NCBI GenBank assembly: GCA_038210275.1
Contig: JBBQWV010000002.1
Span: 186,001 to 250,000 of the forward strand
DNA length: 64,000 nucleotides
From: PALSA-1296 sp038210275
GTDB lineage: Bacteria > Bacteroidota > Ignavibacteria > Palsa-1295
Reading direction: 5' to 3'
Part shown: one piece after another, positions 44,415 through 52,631 of the stretch
Layout of the letters: every line of letters begins with the position of its first letter
Numbering within the stretch: position 1 is the stretch's first letter
Notes under the pieces: model-generated
Database searches by the model: none
Seen by the model: the letters and a program-made list of their open reading frames with translations, nothing else
Told to the model about the DNA's origin: nothing
Program-made: the position numbers and the translations under genes

Positions 44415-44421
44415 AATAACT

Positions 44422-45801
44422 TTATTGATTCATCTGAAGGCAATAAATATACTGGTTATCCATGATGTAAATATGGTGGTCTTCGTCAACGAGAAAATTA
44501 CCTTCGATCACTTGATTTGCGTTGGTCGGGTCATATACTGCATTCCCCAAATTTAATGCATACTTAACCAAACCAGAGGTTACATCCACTCCGATAACCC
44601 AATAGTCATCACTAACAAAATATACTATATTCCCGACATATGCAGGTGGGGGACACAGACCGTAAGAATGGTAATGAGTGCTATTCTCGGATAGAGTTGT
44701 AGTCCATAGGTAATTATGCGTGGTTGGATCAATTGCGTTTATTTGCCACATACCTTGTTCACCGCTAAAAACAAGCAATTTATTTAGCCAAAAGCGGCTA
44801 ACATACATACTTTCATCAAGTCCATGTTGATCATGCCCACCGGAACGCCATGTGATGTTCCCGTCTCCATCCATCCATGTAACCGAATTTCCTGTTTTGA
44901 CCATCAGCATATTATTGAAGACACTTATATTGCCTTGTCCAATATTCGAAGCAAATTCCGTTGTAGCAACAGAATTTGTTACATAAGGAGAATATTTTGG
45001 ATCCATTGGAGGAATAAGTTTGCACCAAAGAAGAGAACCTGAAGCAGCATCAAAGCAAGCAACACTTCCATCAAAGTGTACGCCTTTCTTACCTAAGACC
45101 GAACCACCATATCTTCCTGGTACATATACGCGACCGTTCATATACGCTGGGCAGCCATTCCAGTCAGAACTTGCAGGGACTAACGTTCTGTATAGCGAAT
45201 CCGTTAGGAGTGCCCCTAGATTTCGCCAAATAATTGAACCAGAAGTTTTATCTATCTTAAATAATTCACCCGTATTCCAAGATGTAACAAAAATAGCATC
45301 AGGAGACTGAGCAGATATGCCATAGAATGAATCATGAAAACCTGAAATATCGTCAGGTGAATTTAATGACCAGAGAACTTGGCCAGTTTCAGTATTCAAA
45401 GAAATAATCTTACCTGGATTTATGAAAATTAATCTACCGTTTTCAAAAAACATATAATCGGCATCATAATAACGCGATAAGTGCCCGCCGAAAGAAGTAA
45501 TCCACAGAGATTTTCCAGTTGAGGGGTCAAGGCATTGAGCAATAGAGTCATAAATGAAATATAGTTTGCTACCATTTCGTATTGGCTGCATATAACATGA
45601 TGCACCACCTTGTCTTGGCATTACGGGTGTACCGGTTGGTCTAATTTTAGGTGTTTTCCATAGCAAAGTTGCCCCAGTTCTAATCCCAGAGTCAATGCCG
45701 TTGCCATTAGAATGTATTGGAGCTACAGGATCATACTTGCATCCGATGCAAGTTATTATTAAAGGAAAAATAAAGAAGAAAAAACTTTTTCTATAACACA
45801 T
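44422..45801 (-). CDS. PQQ-like beta-propeller lipoprotein
   Basis: From ATG 45801 the protein has 459 residues and a lipoprotein signal (FFFFIFPLIITCIGC). Seven propeller blades are suggested by repeated tryptophan-containing motifs: TGKSLWITSFGG, TGQVLWSLNSPD, SGSIIWRNLGAL, SGSLLWCKLIPP, GNITWRSGGHD, THNYLWTTTLSE and SGLVKYALNLG. This is the PQQ/BamB-like fold, used for protein assembly or enzyme scaffolding; no PQQ-dehydrogenase catalytic residues were seen. The frame extends to 45846, but that part overlaps the hppA terminator region and is not needed. It is followed by a small lipoprotein gene. Confidence 0.85.
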   Translation of the reverse strand: MCYRKSFFFFIFPLIITCIGCKYDPVAPIHSNGNGIDSGIRTGATLLWKTPKIRPTGTPVMPRQGGASCYMQPIRNGSKLYFIYDSIAQCLDPSTGKSLWITSFGGHLSRYYDADYMFFENGRLIFINPGKIISLNTETGQVLWSLNSPDDISGFHDSFYGISAQSPDAIFVTSWNTGELFKIDKTSGSIIWRNLGALLTDSLYRTLVPASSDWNGCPAYMNGRVYVPGRYGGSVLGKKGVHFDGSVACFDAASGSLLWCKLIPPMDPKYSPYVTNSVATTEFASNIGQGNISVFNNMLMVKTGNSVTWMDGDGNITWRSGGHDQHGLDESMYVSRFWLNKLLVFSGEQGMWQINAIDPTTHNYLWTTTLSENSTHYHSYGLCPPPAYVGNIVYFVSDDYWVIGVDVTSGLVKYALNLGNAVYDPTNANQVIEGNFLVDEDHHIYIMDNQYIYCLQMNQ

Positions 45802-45865
45802 ATATATATACTTTAGAACTACCAGCGTCTGATGCAAGTTCGCCAAATCGATTATTTTTCAATAA

Positions 45866-45900
45866 ATTAACAAAAGGGGCATACCTTCCGGTACACCCCT
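45866..45900 (-). terminator. Intrinsic terminator of hppA
   Basis: AGGGG and CCCCT form the lower stem, TACC and GGTA the upper one, with a small internal loop between; the minus strand continues TTTTGTTAATTT. It lies 27 nt after the hppA stop. Confidence 0.7.
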
Positions 45901-45926
45901 TCGAGAAACAAAGACTTAGCTAACTC

Positions 45927-48098
45927 TTAAATAAAGAGCGGAGCTAAAACGAGCGTCAGTGTGCTGAGTAATTTTATCAGAACGTGAAGTGACGGACCGG
46001 CTGTATCCTTGAACGGATCACCAACGGTATCGCCAACAACTGCTGCTTTATGCGGATCGGATTTCTTTCCGCCAAATGCGCCTGTTTCGATATACTTCTT
46101 TGCATTATCCCATGCGCCGCCGCCGTTATTTAAGAAAAGCGCCATCAGGATTCCTGTGATCGTACCGGACATAAGGAATCCGCCAACAACTTCAGCACCG
46201 CTTGCGCCTGTTGGAAGCTGACCTCCTGCATAGTATATCCACTTGAATACTAAGCCTGTTCCGACGGTCATACCGACAACAAGAAGTCCCGGCAATACCA
46301 TCTTCTGCAATGCAGATTTCGTTGCAATATCAACGCACTGACCGTAATCAGGCTTTGACGTGCCAAGCATAATGCCCGGATCGTTTCTAAATTGATCGCG
46401 GACGTTATTGATGATTGCATACGCCGCCTTACCCACTGCCTTGATCGCAAGCGATGAGAAAAGATAGACAAGTACTGCGCCAAATAATGCACCGACAAAT
46501 ACTTCAGGCTTATTCAGATTAATAACCTTATCGAAGGTCGGAACATAATTCTTGATCTCATCCATATACGCGCCGAAGAGCAAGAACGCTGCAAGAGCAG
46601 CTGAACCTACTGCATACCCTTTTGTAAGAGCCTTCGTCGTATTACCGACTGAATCAAGGCGATCAGTCTTTTCACGAACTGAATCAGGCTGATGACTCAT
46701 CTCAACAATTCCGCCGGCATTATCGGTGATAGGTCCGAATGTATCCATTGCAAGGATATAAGCAGCCGTTCCAAGCATACCCATGGTAGCAACAGCGGTT
46801 CCGAAGAGACCTGCATCCTGTAAACCGGAATGCGCTCCGAGGAAATAAGCACTGACGATAGCTATTCCAATTACGAGAATCGGATAGCCCGTTGATTCCA
46901 TACCAATCGCGATACCCGCAATGATATTTGTTGCCGGACCTGTCTGTGATGCTTCAGCAATCGACTGCACCGGACGGTAGCGATACTCAGTGTAATACTG
47001 CGTGATATACACGAATGCGATAGAAGCAAGAACTCCGATTACTCCGCAAAGAAAGAAGTTCATATAGTATTGGTCACCAAGAAGCCATTTCGATGCAATA
47101 AAGAATCCGATCATTGCAAAAAAAGATGTGACGAAGTATCCCCGATTAAGCGCCTTCATCGGATCTTCTGTTTCATTCGTCTTCACAGACATGATGCCGA
47201 TGATCGAGGCGATAATTCCGAATGCTCTTGCAACGAGCGGGAATAAGATCACGCCGATCAGTGCAAGGTGATTCGTTTCAAAATAAACGGTATTGGATTT
47301 ATACAATCCAGCAGCAAGAATCATCGCGCCGATATTTTCAGCAGCCGTTGATTCAAACAGATCAGCTCCGCGACCTGCGCAATCACCAACGTTATCACCG
47401 ACGAGATCAGCAATAACTGCAGGGTTACGCGGATCATCTTCAGGAATACCCGCTTCAACCTTACCGACAAGATCAGCGCCGACATCAGCAGCCTTTGTAA
47501 AAATACCGCCGCCAAGCTGGGCAAAGAGTGCTACGAAACTTGCTCCGAATCCGTAACCGACAATCAGAAGAGGAATCTTCGTCATATCATCAGCAACTCC
47601 AAGAGCATTGACGATTGCAAATAGTCCTGCAACTCCGAGAAGGCTGAGAGCCACAACGAAGAATCCCGATACTGCACCCCCGCGAAGAGCGGTTTGCAAT
47701 GCAGCGTTCATACTTGTCCGAGCAGCAGATGCAGTGCGGATGTTGCTTCTAATTGCAACCCACATGCCCATATATCCAGAAGCGACTGAACACGCTGCGC
47801 CTAAGACGAACGAAATTGTCGTCCAAAGTGCAAGATTGGATGAACTTGCCGGATCATGCTCGTTATGAGCACGGACAAATGCGTATAAGATATAAATTAG
47901 GCAGGCAAGCGCAATCGCAAGATACGCGATCGTTTTATTCTGCCGACGAAGAAAGGCTTCTGCGCCTTGTTTGATGGCGTTGGAAATTTCTTGCATCGCT
48001 GGTGTTCCCTGATCCCGTTTGAGTACATTCGGAATGAGAAACAGTCCTGCAAAAAGCAAGGCAATAACACTTATTCCAAGAATAATGAGTAGTTCCAT
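45927..48098 (-). CDS. hppA: Membrane-bound H+-translocating pyrophosphatase (K+-independent type)
   Basis: The 723-residue enzyme hydrolyses cytoplasmic pyrophosphate and pumps protons. It has about 16 membrane helices and the family motifs DVGADLVGKVE, GDNVGDCAGRGADLFES and VVGDTVGDPFKDTAGPS. In the motif GNTTKALTKG the residue after GNTT is Lys and the fourth is Thr. K+-dependent enzymes have Ala at both positions, so this belongs to the K+-independent, H+-pumping group. The gene is monocistronic with a terminator. It recovers energy from pyrophosphate made in biosynthesis. Confidence 0.95.
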   Translation of the reverse strand: MELLIILGISVIALLFAGLFLIPNVLKRDQGTPAMQEISNAIKQGAEAFLRRQNKTIAYLAIALACLIYILYAFVRAHNEHDPASSSNLALWTTISFVLGAACSVASGYMGMWVAIRSNIRTASAARTSMNAALQTALRGGAVSGFFVVALSLLGVAGLFAIVNALGVADDMTKIPLLIVGYGFGASFVALFAQLGGGIFTKAADVGADLVGKVEAGIPEDDPRNPAVIADLVGDNVGDCAGRGADLFESTAAENIGAMILAAGLYKSNTVYFETNHLALIGVILFPLVARAFGIIASIIGIMSVKTNETEDPMKALNRGYFVTSFFAMIGFFIASKWLLGDQYYMNFFLCGVIGVLASIAFVYITQYYTEYRYRPVQSIAEASQTGPATNIIAGIAIGMESTGYPILVIGIAIVSAYFLGAHSGLQDAGLFGTAVATMGMLGTAAYILAMDTFGPITDNAGGIVEMSHQPDSVREKTDRLDSVGNTTKALTKGYAVGSAALAAFLLFGAYMDEIKNYVPTFDKVINLNKPEVFVGALFGAVLVYLFSSLAIKAVGKAAYAIINNVRDQFRNDPGIMLGTSKPDYGQCVDIATKSALQKMVLPGLLVVGMTVGTGLVFKWIYYAGGQLPTGASGAEVVGGFLMSGTITGILMALFLNNGGGAWDNAKKYIETGAFGGKKSDPHKAAVVGDTVGDPFKDTAGPSLHVLIKLLSTLTLVLAPLFI

Positions 48099-48232
48099 TC
48101 TGTTCTGTTAGTAGTGAATTTGTGGTGAAATGAATTTGTAAAATTATAAATCGCCTTTAAAAATACGGAATTTTTAGAGCAATTCCATGAAATACAGCAT
48201 TTTCTTACATTTAACCGAAGAAAAAACAGTGC

Positions 48233-48838
48233 TCAAGGTTGCAGTGGTTTTGGTGAATCCTCTTTCTTGGGTTTGGTATTAATGAAGTTCATCGCCTTTG
48301 CCAAACCATTCTTAATGATCTCAATGCTTCCGCTGAGAGCGCTGCTCTTCATGTCTTCGACAAGCTTTGATTCCGATTCTTTAAATTTCGAGAGTACATA
48401 CTTTGCCTGCTCGCCTGCATAAAAATTCGAGCCGACTCCGAAACGCAATCTTGCAAAAGCATCCGTACCTAATTCGTAAATAATTGACGACAAACCGTTA
48501 TGCCCTCCGTCTGAGCCATTAAGTCTAAGACGAAGCTGCCCAAGAGGAATCGCGATGTCATCACAAATAATTATAAGCTCCGATATCTCTCCTTTGAAAA
48601 AAGCAAGAACATCACGAACTGCTCTTCCGGAAAGATTCATATACGTGATCGGCTTGAGAAGTATAATATCTTCACCGGAGATAATACCTTTCGCGTAGTA
48701 ATACTCCCCCTTCCCTGCTTTCCAACCGGAAGATCGCTCCATTTTTTGTTCGAGCAGATCAACCATTGCAAAGCCAATATTGTGACGGGTGCCGTCATAA
48801 TCTTTTCCGGGATTGCCTAAGCCTGCGAAAATATACAT
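48233..48838 (-). CDS. pth: Peptidyl-tRNA hydrolase
   Basis: Pth releases tRNA from prematurely dropped peptidyl-tRNA. From ATG 48838 the protein has 201 residues and begins MYIFAGLGNPGKDYDGTRHN, with the catalytic His19 and Asn9 in normal positions. It continues with LKPITYMNLSGRAV and IICDDIAIPLGQLRLRLNGS, then GGHNGLSSI. The open frame up to 48871 crosses the rplY terminator and is rejected. The gene starts 8 nt after that terminator, so some readthrough or a separate promoter is needed. Confidence 0.95.
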   Translation of the reverse strand: MYIFAGLGNPGKDYDGTRHNIGFAMVDLLEQKMERSSGWKAGKGEYYYAKGIISGEDIILLKPITYMNLSGRAVRDVLAFFKGEISELIIICDDIAIPLGQLRLRLNGSDGGHNGLSSIIYELGTDAFARLRFGVGSNFYAGEQAKYVLSKFKESESKLVEDMKSSALSGSIEIIKNGLAKAMNFINTKPKKEDSPKPLQP

Positions 48839-48846
48839 ACGTGAGA

Positions 48847-48884
48847 ATAAAAAAAACAGACTCACAAGCATAACCCTGTGAGTC
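48847..48884 (-). terminator. Intrinsic terminator of rplY, just before pth
   Basis: GACTCACA and TGTGAGTC form a perfect 8-bp stem (48859-48884) with a 10-nt loop, followed on the minus strand by TGTTTTTTTTATT. Confidence 0.88.
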
Positions 48885-48909
48885 CGTTGTAATCGTAACG
48901 AAGATAAAA

Positions 48910-49560
48910 TTATTTCTTTGCGTCTTCGCCTTCTTCGTCCTTCTTGCCTTTCGCCTGAATCTGCTCCGGCTCGACAACTTCATTTGTTGCACCAGGAACC
49001 GGCTCTTCGACAACCTTCGGAGCTACGCAAGCTACGACGATTGAGCTCTCATCAGCAACGAAAGTATAACCTTCGTGTACCGGAAGATCTTTAATATGAA
49101 TACCGTGACCGATTTTCAGTCCGGTAATATCAACTTCGATCGACTGTGGAATCTGATCAGGCAATACATTGATCGTCAGCTTATGCATAACAAAATCAAT
49201 GATACCACCATCTTTTACTCCGGCTGCAGTACCAACCAAAGCGACTGGAACGTCGAGCTTCACTTTCTCACCAGCGACAAGAATAATAAGATCGATGTGA
49301 CGAACGCGATCAGTTAAAGGATCGAACTGCACTTCGCGTAAAATGCTTCTCGTGCCTTTTCCACCGAGGTTCAAGTTTACGATATGAGTTTCCTGAGTGA
49401 AGATAAGTGGACGAAGGTCCAACTCTTTTACGTGAAACGGGGTTGAAGCATCACCGTGTCCATAAAGGACTCCGGGTACTCTTCCGTTTCTGCGCAATTC
49501 TTTCGATGTGCTTCCACCCAACGTAGTACGGGCTTCAGCGTTTAATAGTATATCTGCCAT
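48910..49560 (-). CDS. rplY: 50S ribosomal protein L25 (general stress protein Ctc type)
   Basis: The 216-residue protein has the N-terminal L25 5S-rRNA-binding domain (ARTTLGGSTSKELRRNGRVP, GVLYGHGDASTPFHVKELD, REVQFDPLTDRVRHIDLI) and the C-terminal TL5/CTC domain (DVPVALVGTAAGVKDGGIID, VLPDQIPQSIEVDITGLKIG), with an acidic/Lys-rich tail. It lies in the conserved prs-rplY-pth order. Confidence 0.96.
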   Translation of the reverse strand: MADILLNAEARTTLGGSTSKELRRNGRVPGVLYGHGDASTPFHVKELDLRPLIFTQETHIVNLNLGGKGTRSILREVQFDPLTDRVRHIDLIILVAGEKVKLDVPVALVGTAAGVKDGGIIDFVMHKLTINVLPDQIPQSIEVDITGLKIGHGIHIKDLPVHEGYTFVADESSIVVACVAPKVVEEPVPGATNEVVEPEQIQAKGKKDEEGEDAKK

Positions 49561-49608
49561 TGTTTGTTTTCTTTCATTAGCCGCCGCACACTTACGTTCA
49601 TTTAAAAG

Positions 49609-49661
49609 AAGCAGTGCCCAACGGTGCTTTTGAAAAATCCTGTGCCACCGAAGTGACCAGG
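49609..49661 (-). terminator. Possible terminator or attenuator between prs and rplY
   Basis: On the minus strand, just after the prs stop, a hairpin CCTG-GTCAC-TTCG-GTGGC-A-CAGG (49639-49661) is capped by a C(UUCG)G tetraloop and followed by ATTTTTC. A weaker hairpin (AAGCA/TGCTT, 49609-49629) followed by CTTTT comes next. Both fall in the 114-nt leader of rplY. Confidence 0.5.
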
Positions 49662-49674
49662 GGTTAATAAAAAA

Positions 49675-50616
49675 TTATTTTTTCTTTTCGTCGTCGAAAA
49701 GCGAACTGATACTCTTGCCATCATGTGTTCTGCGAATTGCTTCGGCAAAAACTTTTGCGACAGATTTTACTCGAATCTTCTTCGATTCCTTCGCAAGTGG
49801 AATCGTGTCGGTAACGAGTAAATATTCAAGCGGAGATTGATTGATCCTCTCAATTGCTTTCCCGCTCAGAACAGGATGCGTACACGCTCCGTAAACTCTC
49901 CGCGCTCCGGCAGCTTTCAATGCTGCGACGGCATTTGCAAATGTGCCTCCGGTATCGATCAAGTCGTCAATAAGAATAATATCCTTCCCTTCCGGTTCTC
50001 CAATAATATTCATTACTTCGGCAACATTCGGTGCAGGGCGTCTCTTATCAATAATGATAAGATCGGCATCGAAACGTTTTGCAAATCCTCTTGCCATCTT
50101 TGATCCGCCAACATCCGGCGATGCAATGGCAAGATTTTTCAATTTCTCACCGCGAAAATGCTTTGCAAAGGTGTTCGACGCATATAAGTGGTCAAACGGA
50201 ATATCAAAAAAACCTTGAAGCTGCGGAGCATGAAGATCCATCGAGATGACGCGGTCTGCCCCTGCTTCGGTTATCAAATTTGCAACAAGCTTACTTGTAA
50301 TTGCAACTCGCGGCTGATCTTTTCTATCTTGACGTGCGTATCCGAAATACGGAAGCACAGCAGTAATCCGTTCAGCACTTGCTCTTCTCGCAGCGTCAAT
50401 GAGCATCAGCAGCTCCATCAAATTTTCCGCCGGCGGAGTCGTCGATTGTACAATGAAGAGATCCACTCCTCGGATATTCTCATCGTACTTGACCCAGAGT
50501 TCTCCATCGGAGAAATTCTTGATCTGTGTATGAGCAATTTTTACATTGAGCGCTTTCGCGATCTTATCTGCTAATTGCTTATTGCTCCGTCCCGCTACGA
50601 GTTTCAGTTGTGACAT
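49675..50616 (-). CDS. prs: Ribose-phosphate pyrophosphokinase
   Basis: Prs makes PRPP from ribose 5-phosphate and ATP for nucleotide, His and Trp synthesis. The 313-residue protein shows LVAGRSNKQLADKIAKAL at the N-terminus, the ATP-site loop YFGYARQDRK, the divalent-cation site ITEAGADRVISMDLHAPQ and the PRPP-binding loop DIILIDDLIDTGGTFANA. Length is normal. It is followed by rplY and pth, the order seen in many bacteria. Confidence 0.97.
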   Translation of the reverse strand: MSQLKLVAGRSNKQLADKIAKALNVKIAHTQIKNFSDGELWVKYDENIRGVDLFIVQSTTPPAENLMELLMLIDAARRASAERITAVLPYFGYARQDRKDQPRVAITSKLVANLITEAGADRVISMDLHAPQLQGFFDIPFDHLYASNTFAKHFRGEKLKNLAIASPDVGGSKMARGFAKRFDADLIIIDKRRPAPNVAEVMNIIGEPEGKDIILIDDLIDTGGTFANAVAALKAAGARRVYGACTHPVLSGKAIERINQSPLEYLLVTDTIPLAKESKKIRVKSVAKVFAEAIRRTHDGKSISSLFDDEKKK

Positions 50617-50625
50617 CGGAAAATT

Positions 50626-50710
50626 GAGAATTGTGAATGATGAATTGAGAAATCGACATTGAGAAAGATCATAGTCCCGTTCTCAATTCATAATTCTCAA
50701 TTCCAAATTC
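50626..50710. repeat. Low-complexity inverted repeat after tRNA-Gln
   Basis: TTGAGAATTGTGAATGATGA, continuing to ATTGAGAA, is nearly the reverse complement of TTCTCAATTCATAATTCTCA at 50680-50699. That 20-mer recurs exactly at 50680-50699 and 51508-51527. Confidence 0.75.
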
Positions 50711-50715
50711 TCTTG

Positions 50716-50787
50716 CTGGGGTGGCAGGATTCGAACCTACGAATGGCGCCTCCAAAGGGCACTGCCTTACCACTTGGCGACACCCCA
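50716..50787 (-). tRNA. tRNA-Gln(UUG)
   Basis: A 72-nt tRNA reads on the minus strand. The acceptor stem TGGGGTG pairs with CACCCCA, the D arm is GCCAAGTGGTAAGGC, the anticodon arm GTGCC-CTTTGGA-GGCGC gives anticodon TTG, and the T arm is GTAGG-TTCGAAT-CCTGC. The discriminator is G, as expected for Gln. CCA is not encoded. Confidence 0.95.
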
Positions 50788-50799
50788 AGTCGAATGTTG

Positions 50800-51435
50800 C
50801 TAATGAGTTGTACTGACTTGTTTTACAGCAGCTACTCCCTCAAGCCCCGCAATAACAGATTGAAGTAATCGGAAGTTCTCCGCTTCTTGCGCCGAATCGT
50901 CAGTCGGTCGTAATTCTACCATTGCAAGTTCGTAAAATCTGACTCCGGCAGATAAAGCGACGACTCTATTATTGAGAGAGCCACCTCCCTCAAGTGGTTG
51001 AGCGTATTCGTAATTAACAAAAAGCATACTATCAACGGTAAAAACTTCTGCCCTTCGAGTCATCGAAATATTCGGATGCTTTTTTAATTTCGATTGAAAA
51101 GATTCTTCAGCAAGTGCAAGAATGCCATCACGTTCAAGTTTTCTTCGAAGATCAGCACTGCCGGGAATTTCAATCAGCACCATAGCATGTAAACGGTTTG
51201 GATCAGTATAGACACTCAGGATATTTTCAAGTTCAGGAATACTTTCCGTATTGACTTGCAGCCAGCCTTTTGGAATGTGACCGGCAATATCACCCGTGGG
51301 TGAATGGAAATATTCTTCATCAAGAGGCATCTCGCTGAATTCATAAAGTGGCTTTTTCTTCTCGACTTTCGGCGTAGAATAAAAAAGCGAACACCCTGCA
51401 AATAAAAGAAATGAAAGAAAGAGAAAACGGTGCAT
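50800..51435 (-). CDS. Lipoprotein of unknown function
   Basis: From ATG 51435 the protein has 211 residues with a lipoprotein signal (FLFLSFLLFAGC, lipobox LFAGC). The mature part has GHIPKGWLQVNTESIPELEN near the N-terminus, resembling small LpqN/PsbP-like folds that begin with a Pro-x-Gly-Trp turn, but no diagnostic motif is seen. The upstream in-frame stretch to 51492 is low-complexity repeat DNA and is not counted. It lies downstream of the second PorV-like gene and directly upstream of tRNA-Gln on the same strand. Confidence 0.8.
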   Translation of the reverse strand: MHRFLFLSFLLFAGCSLFYSTPKVEKKKPLYEFSEMPLDEEYFHSPTGDIAGHIPKGWLQVNTESIPELENILSVYTDPNRLHAMVLIEIPGSADLRRKLERDGILALAEESFQSKLKKHPNISMTRRAEVFTVDSMLFVNYEYAQPLEGGGSLNNRVVALSAGVRFYELAMVELRPTDDSAQEAENFRLLQSVIAGLEGVAAVKQVSTTH

Positions 51436-51507
51436 GAGAACTGAATTGTGAATAAATAATTCTGAATTATGAAATAAAATGCGAACTACCAAACAGAGAT
51501 TCTCTGA

Positions 51508-51527
51508 TTCTCAATTCATAATTCTCA
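51508..51527. repeat. TTCTCAATTCATAATTCTCA repeat, second copy
   Basis: An exact 20-nt copy of 50680-50699. It lies four bases after the PorV-like gene end and forms imperfect inverted repeats with AT-rich words at 51445-51475. Confidence 0.8.
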
Positions 51528-51530
51528 GGT

Positions 51531-52571
51531 TTACTTCCTCCGCCATTTTTCCTGTTCCAAACTTAATGTAAAACTAATGCGATGCGTGTTTCCTAATTGA
51601 TCCTGCGCGCTGAAACTCTGGAAGGCATAGTCGATCGAAAGTCTTGGCAGATGAACTCCGGCGCCGATCGTAAACATTTTCAGATCATTATATCCGGCGC
51701 GAATTGCAATAATATGTTTGAATTGATATTCCAAGCCAAAAAGAAAATCCATACTCAGGGGTCCTGCATGAAGTTCAGCAAGACTTCCTAAATTCTCGAA
51801 ATGTATGGACGTTTCAAGCGTTGGCAAAAGAGTTTGACCGGAATCCGAAAAGATATTCCAGCTATAAGCAGCACCAAGCTTAAGAGTCGGAGCAACAAGT
51901 TCTTTAGTACCCGTAGTATAAGAAAGTAAAGTCGTTGTGATGTCCTGACCTACTGCTGCAAGAGTTAATTCAGGTATGATATGATACCGAACTCCAAGAT
52001 CAACTCCAAAACCGGTCGCATTATTTTCTGCATCAAGTTTTCGGATGATTACTTTTACCGTAGCTCCGTAGGAAAGTATTGAGTCTTTTTTCTGACCATA
52101 AGAAAACAACAACCCCCAATCGTAATTCCCGAATGAAGTAACTTTAGTAGGGTCAATTTGATCTCCATTATCAAAAATTCCATTATTATTGACATCAATC
52201 CAGGCATTTCTCGTATCTTTAATCCCAGAGACCCCTATATGAAGTATCGAAAGACTGGCTCCGCCGTCTTTACCAAGGGGAAAGGCAACAGCAGCAAAGT
52301 CATGTTGAAGGATGTTATCGAACCTGGCTTCATGCATTCCTGTGATAGAAGGATAGAGAAGTTCAGATAACCCTGCAGGATTCCAATATCCAACGGAAGC
52401 ATCATTCACCGTTGCGATTGCCGTCCCGCCCATGGCAAGCGAACGTGCTCCGGCTCCGAGCTGCAAGAACTCGCCGGCATACGTCCGAAATGATTGCGAC
52501 GCGGCAATCTTCGGAAGCAGTAAAAGTAAAACGAAAAAAAATAATTTTGCTGTTCGCAAGACCTTACACAA
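51531..52571 (-). CDS. PorV/PorQ family outer-membrane protein, second copy
   Basis: The 346-residue protein has a signal peptide (LFFFVLLLLLPKIAASQ) and the family signature FLQLGAGARSLAMGGTAIAT plus GYWNPAGLSELLYP, then a barrel pattern. It is a distant paralogue of the 31312-32364 gene. A Ca2+-type loop, DVNNNGIFDNGD, is encoded at about 52160-52198 in an external-loop position. A T9SS shuttle or envelope-transport role is inferred. The lipoprotein gene follows 95 nt downstream and truA lies upstream on the same strand, 60 nt away. Confidence 0.85.
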   Translation of the reverse strand: MCKVLRTAKLFFFVLLLLLPKIAASQSFRTYAGEFLQLGAGARSLAMGGTAIATVNDASVGYWNPAGLSELLYPSITGMHEARFDNILQHDFAAVAFPLGKDGGASLSILHIGVSGIKDTRNAWIDVNNNGIFDNGDQIDPTKVTSFGNYDWGLLFSYGQKKDSILSYGATVKVIIRKLDAENNATGFGVDLGVRYHIIPELTLAAVGQDITTTLLSYTTGTKELVAPTLKLGAAYSWNIFSDSGQTLLPTLETSIHFENLGSLAELHAGPLSMDFLFGLEYQFKHIIAIRAGYNDLKMFTIGAGVHLPRLSIDYAFQSFSAQDQLGNTHRISFTLSLEQEKWRRK

Positions 52572-52631
52572 TAATGATGCTATTATTTACAAATTCTGAC
52601 GAAGTATAATTCATAAGGGGCGGATTATTGC

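Noticed and set aside
48839..48871. Upstream start of pth at 48871
   Set aside because: It would put 11 extra hydrophobic residues before the canonical MYIFAGLGNPG and overlap the rplY terminator tail.
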